Shown here: piece by piece, positions 34,274 to 43,400 of the stretch | How the letters are laid out: every line of letters begins with the position of its first letter | Numbering within the stretch: the stretch's first letter is position 1 | Assembly: GCA_026392455.1 (NCBI GenBank) | Contig: JAPLCB010000009.1 | Coordinates: 248,001-312,000, forward strand | DNA length: 64,000 nucleotides | From: Propionibacteriales bacterium | Lineage (GTDB): Bacteria; Actinomycetota; Actinomycetes; Propionibacteriales; Nocardioidaceae | Reading direction: 5' to 3' | Notes under the pieces: generated by a model | Database searches by the model: none | What the model was told of the DNA's origin: nothing | The model's input: the letters and a program-made list of their open reading frames with translations, nothing else | Translations under genes and position numbers: made by a program

Positions 34274-35466
34274 CGGGCACCTCCCAGGAACGGCAGCGAC
34301 AGCGTTCCGAGCAGGGCCGCCACCGGTCGCGGCGTCCCGGCTGCCGAGGGCTTCGCGCTTACCGGGGACGACGGCGCGGCCGGCAGACCGCCACGCAGGT
34401 CCAGCTGGTCGAAGGCCGTCCGCAGGGCCGCGCACAGCGGTTCGACCGCGGCTCCGGCCTGCTTCTTCAAGGTGTCGCAGATGACCTGGTCGAGCACCCG
34501 GGCGACCTCGGTGAAGTTGGCCCGGGTCCGGACCGCCTGCGCCTGGGCGTCGTAGGTCTCGGTGAGGTTGGTGAAGGCCAGCGGGGCGATGTCGAGGATC
34601 TCGCTCAGCGCCTTCCGCTCCGAGACCAGCGCCGACGCGACCGACGCCAGCTGCTCGACGTTGGAGGTGAGCAGACCGCGGTTGCGCTGCACGAAGGTGG
34701 TGACCTCGCCCAGGGTCCCGGCCAGGGTGGCGAGCAGGTCGGACAGGCGTTCCGAGTCGCCGGCCAGGGACGCCGACACCGCGCCGAGCTGGGTGTTGAA
34801 GGTGCGGACGTCGGCGTCGTACCGGGCGAGGGTGCCGGTCACACCGCTGAGGTTCTTCACGGTGCTGCCCAGCTCCTCGGCCCCGGCACTGATCACGTCG
34901 GTGGCCGCCGCCAGGTCCCGCAACGCCCGACGGGTCGGCTTGCCGGTCCCGTCCAGGACGCCGGCCATCGTCTTCAGGGCCGCCGCGAGAGCGCCGTTCC
35001 GGTTGGCCCCGTCAGGCCCCAGGGCGGTGGCCAGGTCGGTCGTCACCCGCAGCGACTCGTCCAGCTCGACCGGGATCCGGGTGTCGTCGATCCCGATCAC
35101 GGCACCGCTGGCGAGCACCGGCCCGTCGACGTAGCCCGGGGTCAGCTGGACGAACCGGTCGGCGATCACCGACGGCGCGATCAGGACCGCCTGGACGTCG
35201 GCGGGGAGCTTGAACTCGCTGCCGTAGGACATCTCGACCCGGACAGCGGTGCCGTACGGGGTGATCTCGGTGACCTTGCCGACCCGCATGCCCATCACCC
35301 GGACGTCCGAGCCGACGAAGAGCCCGACGGTGCGGTCGAACTCGGCCGTCACCGTCCGGGTCGAGGAACCGGACGTGAGCAGCAGCGACCCACCGATCAG
35401 GGTGAGCACCAGCACCGTCAGCAGGGTCGCGACGGGCAGGGTTCGCAGCCGGTCCAGGAGGTTCAT
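34270..35466 (-). CDS. mceD: Mce-family protein (MceD-like)
   Basis: 398 residues with an N-terminal TM (PVATLLTVLVLTLIGGSLLLTSG), the MCE domain at about 35-115 (VTAEFDRTVGLFVGSDVRVMGMRVGKVTEITPYG) and a long helical tail with a Cys near the end. The start overlaps the mceC stop by ATGA. No lipobox. Confidence 0.92.
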   Translation of the reverse strand: MNLLDRLRTLPVATLLTVLVLTLIGGSLLLTSGSSTRTVTAEFDRTVGLFVGSDVRVMGMRVGKVTEITPYGTAVRVEMSYGSEFKLPADVQAVLIAPSVIADRFVQLTPGYVDGPVLASGAVIGIDDTRIPVELDESLRVTTDLATALGPDGANRNGALAAALKTMAGVLDGTGKPTRRALRDLAAATDVISAGAEELGSTVKNLSGVTGTLARYDADVRTFNTQLGAVSASLAGDSERLSDLLATLAGTLGEVTTFVQRNRGLLTSNVEQLASVASALVSERKALSEILDIAPLAFTNLTETYDAQAQAVRTRANFTEVARVLDQVICDTLKKQAGAAVEPLCAALRTAFDQLDLRGGLPAAPSSPVSAKPSAAGTPRPVAALLGTLSLPFLGGAR

Positions 35467-36425
35467 TCGCCCTCGATCCGCAGCGAGTCGGGGGCGTTGC
35501 CGATGTAGGAGTCGAACCAGGGCCCGCCGCCGATGGTGTTGACGAAGACCCGCGCGAAGGTGGCCACCGCCGAGACCGTCGCGGTCAGGTCGTCCTGCCG
35601 GGCCTCCAGCTGACCGGTCACGGCCGCCAGGGCGGTCAGGGCCGGGGTCAGCTGGGCCTGGTTGTCGGCCACCAGGCCGCGCAGCTGCTTGGCCAGCCCG
35701 GTGGTGTGCACGATCAGTCCGTGGATCGCGTCACGACGCCGGTCCAGCTCGGTGAGCAGGTCCGCGGCGTCACGGACCAGGCCGGCGATGTCACCACGAC
35801 TGCCGTCCAGGGAGGCGGTCAGCCGCTCGGACCGGGTCAGCAGCGCGGCGACGTCGGAGTCCCGGTCGGCGATGGTGCGGGCGATCGTCGACAGTCCCCG
35901 CACCGAGGCTCGGACGTCGGGACCAGCGCCGTCGAAGGTCGACGAGATCGCGGTGAGCGCGCGCTCCAGCTGCCCGGTGTCGATCGGGTCGGTCGTCCGG
36001 GTGAAATCACCCAGGGCCTGGGTGACGTCGTACGCCGGCGCGGTGCGCTCCACCGGGATCGACCCGCGCAGCGTGCCGGTACCGGCCGGGATCACCTGGA
36101 GGAACTTGCTGCCCAGCAGGTTCCCGACCTTGATCCGGGCCGTGGTCAGGTCACCGAGGGCGAGGTCGTCGGGGACGCTGAACCGGACGGTGACGTAGCC
36201 GCGCCCCATCGCCAGCTCGTCGACCTGGCCGACGCGGACACCGGCCACCTCGACCGGGTCGCCGGCCTCGATCCCGGACGCGTCGGTGAAGCGGGCACTG
36301 ACCTCCCGTCCACCCTGACCGATGAGCGGCAGCCGCCCCGCGTTCAGCGCAGCCAGCACCACCAGCAGCGTGATCACCAGACCGATGGCTCCCTGGTACG
36401 CCGGGCGGTCCCGCCAGCCGCTCAC
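35463..36425 (-). CDS. mceC: Mce-family protein (MceC-like)
   Basis: 320 residues from the GTG at 36423-36425, which restores the 4-nt overlap (GTGA) seen at most junctions of this operon; a GTG three codons upstream is also in frame. A TM anchor (GAIGLVITLLVVLAALNAGRL) precedes the MCE domain (VSARFTDASGIEAGDPVEVAGVRVGQVDEL). The helical region ends GGGPWFDSYIGNAPDSL, a conserved-looking C-terminal motif shared with the mceB product. Confidence 0.9.
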   Translation of the reverse strand: MSGWRDRPAYQGAIGLVITLLVVLAALNAGRLPLIGQGGREVSARFTDASGIEAGDPVEVAGVRVGQVDELAMGRGYVTVRFSVPDDLALGDLTTARIKVGNLLGSKFLQVIPAGTGTLRGSIPVERTAPAYDVTQALGDFTRTTDPIDTGQLERALTAISSTFDGAGPDVRASVRGLSTIARTIADRDSDVAALLTRSERLTASLDGSRGDIAGLVRDAADLLTELDRRRDAIHGLIVHTTGLAKQLRGLVADNQAQLTPALTALAAVTGQLEARQDDLTATVSAVATFARVFVNTIGGGPWFDSYIGNAPDSLRIEGE

Positions 36426-37513
36426 GGCGCGCACCGCCCTGCGGTGTCGACGACGTGGATCTGGGAGAGCTGCTCGTTGATCCAGGCGTCCAGCCCGGGG
36501 AACCCGGCCCCCAGCGTGACCCGCATCCCGCAGACGTAGTAGTTGAACCAGGACCCGTACGACGCCGTCGCCGCCAACCGGGCGAGCTTGTCGGGCAGGT
36601 GGTCCAGGGCATGGTCGATCTCAGCCTTGCCGAGCGGGGAGGCCAGCGTCCCGGCGACCTTGCGCAGCGCGGCGATGTCGGCCTTCGTCGACGGCCGGGC
36701 CGCGCGGAGCAGGTCGGCGGTGAGCCCGGTCATGGTGTCGATGTGGCCGATCGCGGCGGTGACGCTGGTGCGGTCCTTGGCCAACCCCCCGACCAGGACC
36801 CGGAGCTGGCTGATCAGCTCCTCGAGCTGACCGTGCCGGTCGGCCACCGAGCCGACCGCGACGTTGAGGTTCGACACCACGCTGCCGATCAGCTCGTCGC
36901 GGCGCGCCAGCCCGGTGGTCAGGGACGCCGTCCGGGCGATCAGGTTCTGCACGGTCGCACCATCGCCCTGCAGGGTCCGGACGATGTCCAGGGTCAGGCT
37001 GTTCACGTCGGCCGGCGACAGTGCCACCAGCAGCGGTTTGAAGCCGTCGAGCAGGTCGTCGAGGTCGAGCGCGGGCTGGGTCCGGTCGCGTGCGATGACC
37101 TGCCTCGCCGGCTGCACGGAGCCGGGCGTCGCCCCGTCGAGCAGTGCCAGGTAGCGGTTACCGGCGAGGTCGAGGTAGCGGATCTCCAAGCGGGTGGTGC
37201 TGGTCAGGGGCAGGTCGTCGTCGACGTCGAAGGTGACCTTGGCGGCAACGCCGGTCGCATCACTGGTCACCCCGACGGCCGTCACCTTGCCGACGCCGAC
37301 CCCGGCGACCCGGACGTCGTCGCCCGGCGCGAGCCGGCTGGCCGACGCGAAGACCGCCTGGTAGGTCTGCCGCGGGTTGCTGGCCCCGAAGGGCCGGATG
37401 GTCGCTGCGATGGTCGCGGTGATCACGATCGAGACAACTGCGAACAGCAGCAGCCGGGCGGCCGCACCGCCGGTGCTGGGCAGGCCCCCTGGTCGGGTCC
37501 TCGCGGCGGCCAT
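36422..37513 (-). CDS. mceB: Mce-family protein (MceB-like)
   Basis: 363 residues. TM near 20-40 (ARLLLFAVVSIVITATIAATI), MCE domain (YQAVFASASRLAPGDDVRVAGVGVGKVTAVGV) and a helical region ending YGSWFNYYVCGMRVTLG, the Mce tail motif. The start shares one base with the mceA stop (TGATG), and the end overlaps mceC. Confidence 0.92.
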   Translation of the reverse strand: MAAARTRPGGLPSTGGAAARLLLFAVVSIVITATIAATIRPFGASNPRQTYQAVFASASRLAPGDDVRVAGVGVGKVTAVGVTSDATGVAAKVTFDVDDDLPLTSTTRLEIRYLDLAGNRYLALLDGATPGSVQPARQVIARDRTQPALDLDDLLDGFKPLLVALSPADVNSLTLDIVRTLQGDGATVQNLIARTASLTTGLARRDELIGSVVSNLNVAVGSVADRHGQLEELISQLRVLVGGLAKDRTSVTAAIGHIDTMTGLTADLLRAARPSTKADIAALRKVAGTLASPLGKAEIDHALDHLPDKLARLAATASYGSWFNYYVCGMRVTLGAGFPGLDAWINEQLSQIHVVDTAGRCAP

Positions 37514-38652
37514 CAGCTGCCACCCCCGAAGAGCAAGGACGTCAGGCTGGTGTCGCCGGCGCCGTCGTTCAGGTCGACCGGCCCGTACGGGATCGGCGCC
37601 TTCGGCAGCCCGCGGCAGGCCGGCCCGGTACCGAGGTCGCCGAGCACGAGCTTGTCAGCCGGCGTGTAGCCGCGCGCCTGGGCACCGATGGTGAAGTGCC
37701 CCTGGAACGCGTTGTTCCTGATCTGCTCGGCCGAACGTGCCTCGACCTCCAGGAAGCCACCGATCACGCAGACGAGCTCCGGCGAGTACTCGGCGAGCAG
37801 CTCGAGGGTCGGGCGGTTCAGCCGGGCCACCTCAGCCAGGTTCGCGGCGTTGGCCGCCAGCAGGTCGTCTCCGGAGACCGAGGCAGCGGAGAGCGAGGAG
37901 ATGAAGGACGGCAGGTCGCTCACCTGGACCGAGCGAGCCGTGACGGTGGCGTTGCGGGCCACCGAGAGGAAGTCGGCGGTGGCGTCGGCGTACTGACCGG
38001 TGACGGACTCGAGCAGCCCCAGGTCCTTCTCGAAGAGCGGGGTCCGGGCGTTCAGCGCCCCGAGGTAGCTGCCCCCGTCGGCGATCAGCCGGCGCAGGTC
38101 GTCCCCCCGGCCGGACAGGCCCTGGGAGAGGCCGCCGAGTGCACCGGCCAGCTGGTCGGGGCGGATCGCGGTGATCACCGGGTCGAGGTCGTCGATCACG
38201 TCGGTGAGCTCGGTCGCCTCGGCCGAGGTGTCCTCGCGGATCACCGATCCGGTGACCAGGTGCCCGGCAGCGGTGGTCGAGGACGAGGTCAGCTCGACGA
38301 ACTTCTGGCCGAACAGCGTGGTCGGCAGGATCCGCGCGACGACGTCGACGGGGATCCGGTCGGCATCGTCGGCATCGATCTGCAGGGTGACCCGGGCCCG
38401 GTCAGCGACCGCGTCCACCGCGGAGACCCGTCCGACGATGGCGCCGTTCATCCGGACGTCGCCGCCGACGTTGAGCTGGGACCCGGCCGTCCGCGCGTCC
38501 ACGGTCACGGTGACGTCGTCGTCGAAGACGTGCTGGTACGACGCGATCGAGACCCAGACCAGCAGCCCGACCACCAGGACGTAGACCAGCCCGGCGAGCT
38601 CGAGCCGGCGGGCCCTGCGGGGGGCTTCGGCCAGCACGGCGAGCGGCATCAT
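37513..38652 (-). CDS. mceA: Mce-family protein (MceA-like)
   Basis: 379 residues from the ATG at 38650-38652 (overlap ATGA with yrbEB; a second ATG follows directly). TM near 22-42 (LAGLVYVLVVGLLVWVSIASY), MCE domain (VTVTVDARTAGSQLNVGGDVRMNGAIVGRVSAV) and a long helical domain with a Cys-containing tail. First Mce subunit after the two permeases, as in mycobacterial mce operons. Confidence 0.92.
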   Translation of the reverse strand: MMPLAVLAEAPRRARRLELAGLVYVLVVGLLVWVSIASYQHVFDDDVTVTVDARTAGSQLNVGGDVRMNGAIVGRVSAVDAVADRARVTLQIDADDADRIPVDVVARILPTTLFGQKFVELTSSSTTAAGHLVTGSVIREDTSAEATELTDVIDDLDPVITAIRPDQLAGALGGLSQGLSGRGDDLRRLIADGGSYLGALNARTPLFEKDLGLLESVTGQYADATADFLSVARNATVTARSVQVSDLPSFISSLSAASVSGDDLLAANAANLAEVARLNRPTLELLAEYSPELVCVIGGFLEVEARSAEQIRNNAFQGHFTIGAQARGYTPADKLVLGDLGTGPACRGLPKAPIPYGPVDLNDGAGDTSLTSLLFGGGS

Positions 38653-39470
38653 CCGGTGATCCTGACGGTCGTGGACGAGCCCCACACCGCGAACGAGATG
38701 AAGAAGTCGCTGACCGTGAGCACCACGATCGACGTCCGGATCGCCTGACCGACCGCGACCCCGACGCCGGCGGGTCCACCGGTCGCGAAGTAGCCGTAGT
38801 AGCAGTGGATCAGGATGATCACGATCGCGAAGACCAGCACCTTCAGGAACGACCACCCCACGTCGGCCGGGGACAGGTACTGGCTGAAGTAGTGGTCGAA
38901 CGTCCCGGTGGACTGGCCGAAGTAGCCGGTGGTGACGGTCCTGGTGGCCAGGTACGACGCGAACAGGCCGATCGCGTACAGCGGGGCGATCGCGATCACC
39001 GCGGCCACCATCCGGGTGCTGACCAGGAACGGGATCGACGGCACCGCCATCGTCTCCAGCGCATCGACCTCCTCACCGATCCGCATCGCCCCGAGCTGGG
39101 CGGTGAAACCGCAGCCGATGGTGGCGGCGAGCGCGACCCCGGCGATCAGCGGGGCGGACTCCCGGGTGTTGAAGTACGCCGACAGGAACGCCGAGAAGTT
39201 GGTGGCGCCGATCTGGTCGAGGGTGGAGTGGCTCTGCAGCCCCACCTCGGCCCCGATCGCGAAGGACAGCGCGATCATCACCCCGACGGTGCCGCCGACC
39301 ACGGCCATGCCGCCGCTGCCGAGCGCGATCTCGGAGAGCACCTTGAGGGTCTCGCGGCGGTACCGGGTGACCGCCCGCGGCGAGGCCCGCAGCGAGCTGC
39401 CGTAGAACTCGAGCTGGTGGCCGAGCCGGCGCAGGCTCGAGCGCGCACCCCCGACGTCGATCAGGGCCAT
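38649..39470 (-). CDS. yrbEB: YrbEB / MlaE-type ABC permease
   Basis: 273 residues with about five TM segments. The MlaE family signature is present: AGVALAATIGCGFTAQLGAMRIGEEVDALETM, the coupling loop to the ATPase. The C-terminal part CYYGYFATGGPAGVGVAVGQAIR is also typical. It pairs with YrbEA to form the inner-membrane permease of the Mce lipid importer. One base separates it from the yrbEA stop codon. Confidence 0.94.
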   Translation of the reverse strand: MALIDVGGARSSLRRLGHQLEFYGSSLRASPRAVTRYRRETLKVLSEIALGSGGMAVVGGTVGVMIALSFAIGAEVGLQSHSTLDQIGATNFSAFLSAYFNTRESAPLIAGVALAATIGCGFTAQLGAMRIGEEVDALETMAVPSIPFLVSTRMVAAVIAIAPLYAIGLFASYLATRTVTTGYFGQSTGTFDHYFSQYLSPADVGWSFLKVLVFAIVIILIHCYYGYFATGGPAGVGVAVGQAIRTSIVVLTVSDFFISFAVWGSSTTVRITG

Positions 39471-39471
39471 C

Positions 39472-40263
39472 TCAGCCGCCGCTCGGGAACAGCTGGAAGT
39501 ACGCCACGCTCATCAGGTAGTTGGCACCGAAGAGCAGCAGGAAGGTCATCACCACGGACTCGTTGACGGCCTGGCCGACACCCTTGGGCCCCCCTTTGAC
39601 GTGCAGGCCCTTGTAGGACCCGACGACCGCGGCGATCGCCCCGAAGACCAGTCCCTTGAGCAGGCTGGCGTAGAGGTCGGGGCGGGTGGCCAGGGCGCGG
39701 AACGACTCGACGTACACCCCGGACGTGCCGTTCTGGAGGACCACGTTGAAGACGTAACCGCCAGCGATGCCGACGCCCATCACCAGCCCGGTCAGCAGCA
39801 CCGCGACCACCATCGCAGCGAGCACCCGGGGGACGACGAGCCGGTTGATCACGTTGATGCCGAGCACCCGCAGAGCATCGATCTCCTCGCGGATCATCCG
39901 GCTGCCGAAGTCGGCGCAGATCGCGGAGCCACCGGCACCGGCGAGCAGCAGCGCTGTGGCCAGGGGCGCTCCCTCGCGCAGGATCGAGACCACCGAGGCC
40001 GCACCGGCGAAGCTCTGGGCGCCGAGCTGCTGGGTGAGGCTGCCGACCTGGAGGGCGACGACGGCTCCCAGCGGGATCGACACCAGGGCGGTCGGGACGA
40101 TCACGACCCGGGCGATCTGCCAGCCCTGGTCGACCGCTTCGCGCCAGGCGAACGGGACGACGAAGAACCCGCGGACCACCGCCCCGACGAAACCGAAGAA
40201 GAGGCCCAGGCCGTCGAGACCGACCAGCGCGCGCTCGCGCAGGCCTGGTTCCGTCGATGCCAT
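39472..40263 (-). CDS. yrbEA: YrbEA / MlaE-type ABC permease
   Basis: 263 residues, first gene of the Mce operon. MlaE signature: LLAGAGGSAICADFGSRMIREEIDALRVLGI, then KGLVFGAIAAVVGSYKGLHVKGGPKGVGQAVNESVV. The TetR operator site 2 lies 28-45 nt upstream of its ATG, so the whole operon is probably under that control. The ATPase partner (MceG/MlaF) is not encoded in this window, as in mycobacteria, where it is unlinked. Confidence 0.94.
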   Translation of the reverse strand: MASTEPGLRERALVGLDGLGLFFGFVGAVVRGFFVVPFAWREAVDQGWQIARVVIVPTALVSIPLGAVVALQVGSLTQQLGAQSFAGAASVVSILREGAPLATALLLAGAGGSAICADFGSRMIREEIDALRVLGINVINRLVVPRVLAAMVVAVLLTGLVMGVGIAGGYVFNVVLQNGTSGVYVESFRALATRPDLYASLLKGLVFGAIAAVVGSYKGLHVKGGPKGVGQAVNESVVMTFLLLFGANYLMSVAYFQLFPSGG

Positions 40264-40290
40264 GGTGCTCCTCGTCCGTTCGGGCGCTCA

Positions 40291-40308
40291 CCATACCCTT
40301 GGGTATGG
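40291..40308. promoter_or_regulatory. TetR operator palindrome (site 2) at the Mce promoter
   Basis: CCATACCC-TT-GGGTATGG, perfect 8-bp arms. The outer 7-bp arms equal those of site 1 at 29440-29457. It lies upstream of yrbEA and about 100 bp upstream of lhr. Confidence 0.8.
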
Positions 40309-40394
40309 GGCGGTTGTCCAGCATGCTCCGCTCCGTGCTCATGCTGCACTGTCAACGAGCGAGGAGCACGTTCGGCACTGTCGGCGCGCTGAGC

Positions 40395-40400
40395 CATGAT
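40395..40400 (+). promoter_or_regulatory. Possible -10 box of leaderless lhr transcript
   Basis: CATGAT, then 6 nt, then the GTG start of lhr. No Shine-Dalgarno is present, in line with the other leaderless candidates. Confidence 0.4.
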
Positions 40401-40406
40401 GGACGG

Positions 40407-43400
40407 GTGGACCAGTTCAGCGAGGCGACCCGGACCTGGTTCCAGGCTGCCTTCGCGGCCCCCACCCCCGTTCAGACCGGGGCCTGGGCCGCGATCGCCG
40501 CACGGCAGCACGCCCTCGTGGTCGCGCCGACCGGATCCGGCAAGACGCTGGCAGCGTTCCTCTGGTCGCTGGACCGGATCGCCACCGAGCCGCGCCCGAC
40601 CGAGAAGCTCCAGCGCTGCCGGGTGCTCTACATCTCGCCCCTGAAGGCCCTGGCCGTCGACGTCGAGCGCAACCTCCGGGCGCCCCTGGCCGGCATCCGG
40701 CACACCGCGCAGCGCCTGCAGGAGGAGGGGCTGGGCACCAGCCTGCCGGACATCACCGTCGGCGTCCGGTCCGGCGACACCAGCCCGGCCGACCGCCGCC
40801 GGCTCAGCACCAGCCCGCCGGACATCCTGATCACCACGCCCGAGTCGCTGTTCCTGATGCTCACCTCCCAGGCCCGCGAGTCCCTGCGCGGCGTCGAGAC
40901 CGTGATCCTCGACGAGGTCCACGCCGTCGCCGGGACCAAGCGCGGTGCCCACCTGGCGCTCTCCCTGGAACGTCTCGACGAGCTGCTCGAGCGACCGGCC
41001 CAGCGCATCGGTCTGTCCGCGACGGTGCGACCGATCGACGAGGTCGCCCGTTACCTCGGCGGCCACGCCCCGGTGGAGATCGTCGCCCCGGCCTCGGAGA
41101 AGACCTGGGACCTCAAGGTCGTCGTCCCGGTCGAGGACCTGACCGCGTTGGGCGAGTCGCCGACGGGCGACGACTCGTCGCAGGACCCCCGACGATCCGG
41201 GTCGATCTGGCCGCACGTCGAGGAGCGGGTCGTCGACCTGATCGAGCAGCACACCTCCACCATCGTGTTCACCAACTCCCGCCGGCTCGCCGAGCGGCTG
41301 ACCGCCCGGCTGAACGAGATCGCGGCGGAGCGAGAAGGAAGCACACCGGGCCCGAACGCACCGGAGGAGCGGAGCGAGGGAGCACGGATCGAGCCCGGTG
41401 GGCGTGGGGCCCACCGCCCGCCGGCCGAGGTGATGGCTCAATCAGGTCAGAGCGCGGGCGCTCCCGCGACGATCGCCCGGGCCCACCACGGGTCTGTCTC
41501 CAAGGAGCAGCGGGCGATCATCGAGGACGACCTCAAGCGCGGCCGGCTCCCCTGCGTCGTCGCGACCAGCAGCCTGGAGCTCGGCATCGACATGGGCGCG
41601 GTCGACCTGGTCATCCAGATCGAGTCGCCGCCCTCGGTGGCCAGCGCCCTGCAGCGGGTCGGGCGAGCCGGGCACCAGGTCGGCGAGACCTCCCGCGGCG
41701 TGCTGTTCCCCAAGCACCGCGGTGACCTGATCCCCGCGGCCGTCGCGGTCGAGCAGATGCGCGTCGGCGGCATCGAGGCCCTGCGGATCCCGACCAACCC
41801 CCTGGACGTGCTGGCCCAGCAGATCGTCGCCGCCACTGCGGTCGACGAGTGGTCCGTCGACGACCTCTACGCCCTGACCCGTCGTGCGGCCTCCTTCGCG
41901 GGACTGCCGCGCAGCGTCTTCGACGCCTGCCTGGACCTGCTCGCCGGGAAGTACCCCAGCGAGGAGTTCGCCGAGCTCCGGCCCCGGGTGGTCTGGGACC
42001 GCGTCGCCGGCACCGTCACCGGGCGGCCGGGGGCCCAACGACTCGCGGTGACCAGCGGCGGCACCATCCCCGACCGCGGACTCTTCGGGGTCTTCCTGGT
42101 CGGTGCCGACCCGCGTCGTGGCGGAGGGCGCGTCGGGGAGCTGGACGAGGAGATGGTCTACGAGTCCCGGGTCGGCGACCTCTTCACCCTGGGCACCAGT
42201 ACCTGGCGGATCGAGGACATCACCCACGACCGGGTCCTGGTCTCCCCGGCTCCCGGTCAACCCGGCCGACTCCCCTTCTGGACCGGCGACTCGCTGGGAC
42301 GCCCGGCCGAGCTGGGTGGGGCGATCGGAGCCTTCACCCGCGAGCTCGCCGCGATGAAGCCGAAGGAGGCCACGGCCCGTGCCGTCGCCGCTGGCCTGGA
42401 CGCGTGGGCAGCGAGCAATCTGGTCGCGTTGCTGACCGAGCAGCAGGAGGCCACCAACGCCGTCCCGCACGACCGCCAGATCGTCCTGGAGCGCTTCCGC
42501 GACGAGCTCGGTGACTGGCGCCTGGTGGTGCACTCGCCCTTCGGCACCCCCGTGCACGCTCCGTGGGCGCTGGCGATCAATGCCCGGCTGCGGGAGCGGT
42601 ACGGGACCGACGCCCAGGCGATGGCGGCCGACGACGGCATCGTGCTGCGGATCCCGGAGACCGACCAGGACCCTCCGGGCGCCGAGCTGATCGCCTTCGA
42701 ACCCGACGAGATCGAGCAGATCGTCACCACCGAGGTCGGCGGCTCGGCGCTGTTCGCGGCCCGCTTCCGGGAGTGCGCCGCGCGGGCCCTGCTGCTCCCA
42801 CGGCGCGACCCCGGCCGTCGTTCGCCGCTGTGGCAGCAACGCCAGCGGTCGGCCCAGCTGCTCGAGGTCGCCTCGCGCTACCCGTCGTTCCCGATCGTGC
42901 TGGAGACGGTCCGCGAGGTCCTCCAGGACGTCTACGACGTGCCGGCCCTGGTCGGTCTGCAACGCCGGATCGCCGAGCGGCAGGTGCAGCTCGTCGAGGT
43001 GTCCACGCACCGGGCGTCCCCGTTCGCGCAGTCGTTGCTCTTCGGCTACGTCGCCGCCTTCATGTACGAGGGCGACTCGCCGATCGCTGAACGCCGCGCC
43101 GCCGCGCTGACCCTGGACCAGGGCCTGCTCGCCGAGCTGCTCGGCCGTGCCGAGCTCCGCGAGCTGCTCGATCTCGAGGTGCTCGCCGAGGTCGAGGCCG
43201 AGCTGCAGCGGACCGCGGAGGACCGCCGCGCCCGCGGCACCGAGGGCATCGTCGACGTGATCAGGATGATCGGGCCGCTGGGCACCGACGAGGTCAACGA
43301 GCGCTCCGCCAGCAGTCCGGCCGAGGTCGCCGATGCCTTGGCCCTGCTCACCGAGGCCCGCCGGATCGTGGAGGTCCGGATCGCGGGCACCCCGCGGTGG

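Noticed and set aside
40257-40406. An N-terminal extension of Lhr to 40257
   Set aside because: It crosses the Mce operator and has no Lhr similarity; the GTG at 40407 has a leaderless promoter layout and matches the usual Lhr length.
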